Of a DNA stretch of 64,000 nucleotides, positions 60,128 to 64,000 are shown one piece after another. The position numbers and the translations under genes were made by a program. Below the pieces are notes generated by a model. The model worked only from the letters and a program-made list of their open reading frames with translations, was not told the DNA's origin and ran no database searches. The DNA comes from Oceanobacillus massiliensis str. N'diop (GTDB lineage: Bacteria > Bacillota > Bacilli > Bacillales > Amphibacillaceae). Location of the stretch: contig NZ_HE610977.1 of assembly GCF_000285495.1 (NCBI RefSeq), forward strand, positions 611,018-675,017, read 5' to 3'. Every line of letters begins with the position of its first letter. The first letter of the stretch is position 1.

Positions 60128-62255
60128 TAAAAAGGTGGAACATGCCGAAAGCAAAATCTGGGGAGCGGCTGGAAACTTTGCCTGGAAGCGTCCATTTGCT
60201 GCACTCCTTATCATAGCGGTTATTGTTATCCCTTCATTGATTAATTATCAAGGGTCAACCTCCTATGACTCTTTGGCTGAAATTGGTGATGGATATAGCT
60301 CTGTCAGTGGATTCAATTGGATTGCAGACAGCTTTGGTCCTGGCCAGGCAATGCCAATGAATGTAGTGGTCGAAACAGAAAATGAAATTGATGCAGCTGA
60401 GGATTTCCAAGCGATTGCTTCCATTTCACAGGAGCTGGCTGAGCTGGACGGTGTAGAACAGGTCCGCAGTGCAACGCGTCCTACCGGAGAAATTATTGAG
60501 GACTTTTTAGTTGATAATCAAACCGATTCACTTTCAGAAGGAATAGGCCAAAGCACAGAAGGCATACAAGAAATTGAATCTGGTTTACGTGATGCCGCTT
60601 CTGAACTCGATCAATCGGCACCGCAATTGGAAGAAGCCCAAGAAGGTGTCGGACAGCTAATGCAAGGCACAGAGGATGCAAACAACGGCATATCTGAAAT
60701 CAGCAGTGCATTAACCGAAATTGAGAATGGTATACAATCCGGTTCGCAGGGTGCCGAAGAAATAAGCTCCAACCTGCAGACAGTCAAGGGCAACCTTGAT
60801 CAAACAATTTCAGGGAACCAGCAATTACTCCAAGGCTATCAGGCAATAGCAAAGGGCTTGTCAGACTTCGGCACATCATCTATGGATCCAGATGATTTGA
60901 ATGAAATGATCAGCACATTGGAAAGCTCTAAAACAAATATGGAATCTGTATTTAATACAGCTGTTGCAGCCAATCCAGGACTTCAGCAGGACCAGGGCTT
61001 TATGGAAGCATACATGACAGCCCAAGGCCAAATTGACGGAGTAATTGAGGCAGTAGAGCAAATGCAGCAGCAGCTTGGACAGCTTGCGGGAATCCAAACA
61101 CAGCTGGAGGAACAAGTAATTGCACCTCTCAATGAGCTAAATAGCGGCCTCGAAAAGTCCATTGACGGACAGCAACAGCTATCTGCTGCTATTGGTGAAC
61201 TTATAACAGGTATCGAACAGCTTCAATCCGGGCTGAATCAGGCTGCTAGCGGCCAAGGCCAGGTTGTCGATAATCTACCAGGCTTACAAGATGGTCTAAG
61301 CCAGATTTATGGTGGACAGGAGGAACTGAATACTGCCTTCGCCTCCATGCAGGATCAGCTGGAACAACTATCTTCCGGTTTGAACGAGGGTTCTGATGGA
61401 CTCCAGCAGGTTGATAACGGCCTTTCGGAAATCGGAAGCTACCTTGATGAGCTGGATATGGGCGACAATCCGCTTGTCCTTATACCTGAAGAAGCACTTG
61501 AAAATGAAGACTTTATGAAGGGAACAGAATCCTATGTTTCCGAGGATAAGACGATTACTAAATTTGAGGTTATACTTTCCTCTAACCCTTATTCAACAGA
61601 GGCCATGGAAATGGTTGATCTGGTTAAAGATACTGTTAATGATGCAAAAGACAATACGCTATTTGAAGATAGCGATCCAAAAATCGGCGGTATCAGCAGT
61701 ACAAACAATGATCTGCAGAATATTTCCGATAAAGATTTCTCTCGAACTGTCATCTTAATGATCAGTGGAATATTCATAATGCTCGTCATCCTATTAAGAG
61801 GAATCATTATGCCGCTTTATCTAATTGGTTCATTAGTATTAACATACTTCACGTCAATGGGTGTAGGTGAATTCATCTTCGTTAAACTCCTGGGCTATGA
61901 TGGAATGACTTGGGCAATCCCATTCTTTGCTTTTGTAATGCTGATGGCTTTAGGAATTGATTACAGTATCTTCCTGATGGATCGGTTTAACGAATACAGA
62001 GATATTTCGATTAAAGAAGCATTGCTTCAATCGATGAAGAAAATGGGTACTGTCATTCTCTCAGCAGCAATTATTCTAGGAGGCACATTCGGTGCAATGC
62101 TGCCATCCGGCGTGTTATCACTGCTGCAGATAGCAACGGTAGTATTAACCGGCCTGTTCCTGTATGCATTTATCATGCTTCCATTATTCATCCCTATAAT
62201 GGTTCGCTTATTCGGTAAATACAACTGGTGGCCATTTAAACATCATATGAAATAG
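60111..62255 (+). CDS. MMPL-family exporter, C-terminal part (frame-disrupted gene)
   Basis: Remaining 714 residues: a junction FWPFDKKVEHAESKIWGAAGNFAWKRPFAA that normally follows helix 6, helix 7 and a very long extracytoplasmic coiled coil (about 140-445) of SGL/NGI-spaced repeats like YhgE/Pip proteins. Then come helices 8-12 with GIDYSIFLMDRFNEYRD. The only start at its 5' end is TTG 60111 with no ribosome site, so it is unlikely to be independently translated. Removing one A from 60105-60110 fuses it to the upstream ORF. Confidence 0.85.
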   Translation: MFWPFDKKVEHAESKIWGAAGNFAWKRPFAALLIIAVIVIPSLINYQGSTSYDSLAEIGDGYSSVSGFNWIADSFGPGQAMPMNVVVETENEIDAAEDFQAIASISQELAELDGVEQVRSATRPTGEIIEDFLVDNQTDSLSEGIGQSTEGIQEIESGLRDAASELDQSAPQLEEAQEGVGQLMQGTEDANNGISEISSALTEIENGIQSGSQGAEEISSNLQTVKGNLDQTISGNQQLLQGYQAIAKGLSDFGTSSMDPDDLNEMISTLESSKTNMESVFNTAVAANPGLQQDQGFMEAYMTAQGQIDGVIEAVEQMQQQLGQLAGIQTQLEEQVIAPLNELNSGLEKSIDGQQQLSAAIGELITGIEQLQSGLNQAASGQGQVVDNLPGLQDGLSQIYGGQEELNTAFASMQDQLEQLSSGLNEGSDGLQQVDNGLSEIGSYLDELDMGDNPLVLIPEEALENEDFMKGTESYVSEDKTITKFEVILSSNPYSTEAMEMVDLVKDTVNDAKDNTLFEDSDPKIGGISSTNNDLQNISDKDFSRTVILMISGIFIMLVILLRGIIMPLYLIGSLVLTYFTSMGVGEFIFVKLLGYDGMTWAIPFFAFVMLMALGIDYSIFLMDRFNEYRDISIKEALLQSMKKMGTVILSAAIILGGTFGAMLPSGVLSLLQIATVVLTGLFLYAFIMLPLFIPIMVRLFGKYNWWPFKHHMK

Positions 62256-62257
62256 TA

Positions 62258-62294
62258 AAAACCCTGCTGATTTATAATAAATCAGCAGGGTTTT
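62258..62294 (+). terminator. Terminator of the marR-MMPL operon
   Basis: Perfect 17-bp arms AAAACCCTGCTGATTTA / TAAATCAGCAGGGTTTT with a 3-nt loop. Confidence 0.93.
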
Positions 62295-62366
62295 CATTTG
62301 TTGGCACTAGTAGAAGAGAGGGAAGAGATTTGGATTTTGCTGTCTAGCTCCCAAATCTTTACCTAT

Positions 62367-63440
62367 TTACGATTTACTGACTCGATTTATTATTTCGATT
62401 ACGCGGTCACGGGATTTTTCGCTTTTATATTCCTGCATTTCTTTAACCATCATTGGTCCGGATTCGATTAATTTTGATAGGTGATGCTGTAAAGTCTGTT
62501 CTGTTAGTTCCTCTTCCTCGAGGACTTTTGCATAACCCTTTTCAAGGAATGATTTGGCGTTAATAATTTGGTCTCCCCTGCTTGCCCCTTTTGATAACGG
62601 AACGAGAAGCATCGGGATTCCCAATGCAAGAAATTCAAAGATGGCATTTGAGCCTGCACGGGATAATATATAATCTGATGCTGCAAAGATATCCTTCAGC
62701 TCGTCGTTAATATATTCAAATTGGACATACCCATTTTCGTCGATCGAATCATCAATTTTATCCAGTCCGCAGATATGTATAATCTGAAATGATTTCAGCA
62801 GTTCTGGTAAGCTTTCTCTTACTGTTTGATTGATTTTATGGGAACCGCCGCTTCCGCCCATGATCAGCAGAACGGGCAGTTGACCGGTCAATCCTGCAAA
62901 CTCCAAACCTTTTTCCCTGCTCCCTTTAAAGAGCTCATCACGTACGACAGCACCCACATATTCCGCTTTTTTCTCCGGGAGATATTGCATCGTTTCCGGA
63001 AATGTTGCCAGCACCTTTTTAGTAAAAGGTATAGAAAGCTTATTGGCAAGCCCCGGTGTAAAGTCTGATTCATGGATAACGGATGGAACACCGCGCAATT
63101 TTGCGGCAGCTACCACTGGCACTGAAACAAATCCTCCTTTAGAAAATATGACAGAAGGCTTCCGCTTGCCAATAATCCGATATGCCTGCATAGTCCCTTT
63201 GATTACTTTAAATGGATCTTTTAAATTTTCCTTGGAAATATATCTTCTCAATTTTCCGGTCGAGATAGGATGATATGTAACACCCTCCAGCTGTCCGATC
63301 AGCTTTCGTTCTATTCCATTATAAGATCCTATATAATCGATCTCCCACCCCTTGTCCTGGTAAAAAGGAATTAAGGCCAGATTAACAATCACATGCCCAG
63401 CAGTTCCTCCACCGGTAAATAGAATACGTTTCTTTTTCAT
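62367..63440 (-). CDS. murG: UDP-GlcNAc:lipid I transferase MurG
   Basis: Membrane-associated glycosyltransferase adding GlcNAc to lipid I to make lipid II (357 aa). GT28 motifs: N-terminal FTGGGTAGHVIVNLALI (about 8-24), SKGGFVSVPVVAAA (about 99), ESDFTPGLANK, LLIMGGSGGSHKIN (about 190) and the UDP-binding SRAGSNAIFEFLALGIPMLLVPL (about 260). ATG has AAAGGAA 8-9 nt upstream. It is alone, outside the division cluster, so it may be a second MurG copy of the kind found in some bacilli. Confidence 0.9.
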   Translation of the reverse strand: MKKKRILFTGGGTAGHVIVNLALIPFYQDKGWEIDYIGSYNGIERKLIGQLEGVTYHPISTGKLRRYISKENLKDPFKVIKGTMQAYRIIGKRKPSVIFSKGGFVSVPVVAAAKLRGVPSVIHESDFTPGLANKLSIPFTKKVLATFPETMQYLPEKKAEYVGAVVRDELFKGSREKGLEFAGLTGQLPVLLIMGGSGGSHKINQTVRESLPELLKSFQIIHICGLDKIDDSIDENGYVQFEYINDELKDIFAASDYILSRAGSNAIFEFLALGIPMLLVPLSKGASRGDQIINAKSFLEKGYAKVLEEEELTEQTLQHHLSKLIESGPMMVKEMQEYKSEKSRDRVIEIINRVSKS

Positions 63441-63553
63441 AATCGTACTTCCTTTCTTTCACAAATCATCTTAACCAAGTATAATAATCTTTATGCTTCA
63501 TTAGGATTACACTCTCTATCCTATTAGAAAATATGCAAAAAAGGAAGAGTTTA

Positions 63554-64000
63554 ATGTACCAAACAACAAGCATCAAAGAAAAGATTAGACTTTTTATTAT
63601 TATAATGCTCCCCATCTTAATTACACAAATAAGCTTAAATCTGATGACATTCTTCGATACCGTAATGTCCGGTCGGGCTGGTGCAGAGGAGCTGGCTGGT
63701 GTTGCAATTGGATCAAGCCTTTGGATACCAATATCGACGGGTATCAATGGTATTGTACTGGCAATAACGCCGATTATTGCCCACACAATCGGTGCTAAAA
63801 AGGACCATGAAGTTCCTGGAATTCTGCAGCAGGGAATATATCTGGCAATTGCCCTATCCTTTGTCATTATAGGATTTGGTGCACTGCTGCTTGAACCTTT
63901 GCTTTCATTGATGGAACTGGAAAGCGAGGTTCGGTATGTCGCCAAGTACTATCTTATTGCACTAGGGGCAGGGATTATACCATTATTTATTTTTAATACG
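63554..64000 (+). CDS. MATE family efflux protein (5' part)
   Basis: First 149 codons of a multidrug and toxin extrusion transporter, cut by the window end. The N-terminal helices read RLFIIIMLPILITQISLNLMTFFDTVMSGRAGAEELAGVAIGSSLWIPI and ITPIIAHTIGAKKDHEVPGILQQGIYLAI, both characteristic of MATE/NorM proteins. AAGGAAGAG lies 4-5 nt before ATG 63554. Divergent from murG. A long minus-strand ORF over the same bases is a shadow. Confidence 0.9.
   Translation, partial: MYQTTSIKEKIRLFIIIMLPILITQISLNLMTFFDTVMSGRAGAEELAGVAIGSSLWIPISTGINGIVLAITPIIAHTIGAKKDHEVPGILQQGIYLAIALSFVIIGFGALLLEPLLSLMELESEVRYVAKYYLIALGAGIIPLFIFNT

Noticed and set aside
60111-62255. Second MMPL ORF as an independent gene
   Set aside because: No ribosome site before TTG 60111, and its first residues continue the upstream protein; treated as one frame-disrupted gene.
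63466-63945. 159-codon minus-strand ORF at the window end
   Set aside because: Antisense to the clear MATE exporter, which has a ribosome site and family motifs.

Overview
This window is an AT-rich chromosome segment from an endospore-forming, low-GC Gram-positive of the family Bacillaceae. It is most like Oceanobacillus, Virgibacillus or a relative. The evidence is a B. subtilis-like yha/yhe gene order (ecsAB, hit, trpP, yhaH-yhaJ, prsA, yhaL, yhaMNO, yhaPQ, yhzD, yheA, an SASP gene, bmrCD), plus spore genes (cotJABC, an alpha/beta SASP, YhcN/YlaJ and YjcZ family proteins, a gerABC operon). Shine-Dalgarno sites are strong and there are several TTG/GTG starts. I see no rRNA, tRNA, CRISPR, prophage or transposase gene.

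Layout. 0-12.4 kb: Ecs ABC transporter, HIT protein, tryptophan permease TrpP, small Yha proteins, foldase PrsA, and the yhaO-yhaN-yhaM nuclease/ATPase operon. 12.7-15.8 kb: a UDP-sulfoquinovose synthase-like epimerase and the cotJABC spore-coat operon. 16-21 kb: copper module (csoR-copA-copZ and a Csp3 copper-storage protein), then a CstR-type persulfide repressor with a membrane rhodanese-like protein. 21-29.8 kb: YhaPQ exporter, YhzD, YheA, a PucR-type regulator next to the sugar-importer ATPase MsmX, an SASP, fumarase and a zinc-dependent phospholipase C-like protein. 30-38 kb: transporters (UMF1-type MFS, Mn efflux MneS, AzlCD, a T-box-controlled NhaC-family carrier), methionine aminopeptidase and a YjcZ peptide. 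38.4-44 kb: a YueD-type reductase, an M20 dipeptidase and a yrrT-luxS-mccA-mccB operon that turns S-ribosylhomocysteine into homocysteine and cysteine. 44-49.4 kb: YhcN-like lipoprotein, YhdB, sigI-rsgI, a PRC-barrel protein and a membrane trypsin-like protease. 49.4-53.5 kb: the BmrC/BmrD multidrug exporter behind a leader-peptide attenuator. 53.6-64 kb: zinc-ribbon protein, YtiB carbonic anhydrase, gerABC, a MarR-MMPL pair with a frameshift, MurG and the start of a MATE exporter.

The most unusual content is a family of GC-rich intergenic elements of about 450 bp. Two copies are complete (26692-27142 and 34650-35101), one is a composite (19091-19643) and three are fragments. Complete copies have imperfect terminal inverted repeats beginning GGCTSTTTTC or a one-base variant, and direct repeats of 7-8 bp at the insertion point. 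Each carries two related, inverted, stem-rich units whose closing stems differ in sequence but keep pairing. They look like non-autonomous mobile elements, possibly mobilised by an ISL3-type transposase, that carry a conserved nucleic-acid fold. The other notable signals are regulatory: the four-arm attenuator and 27-codon leader ORF ahead of bmrC, a possible TRAP site on trpP, a T-box on the NhaC-family gene, a hairpin that sequesters the Shine-Dalgarno of the PRC-barrel gene, and a palindromic operator over the MarR-MMPL promoter.
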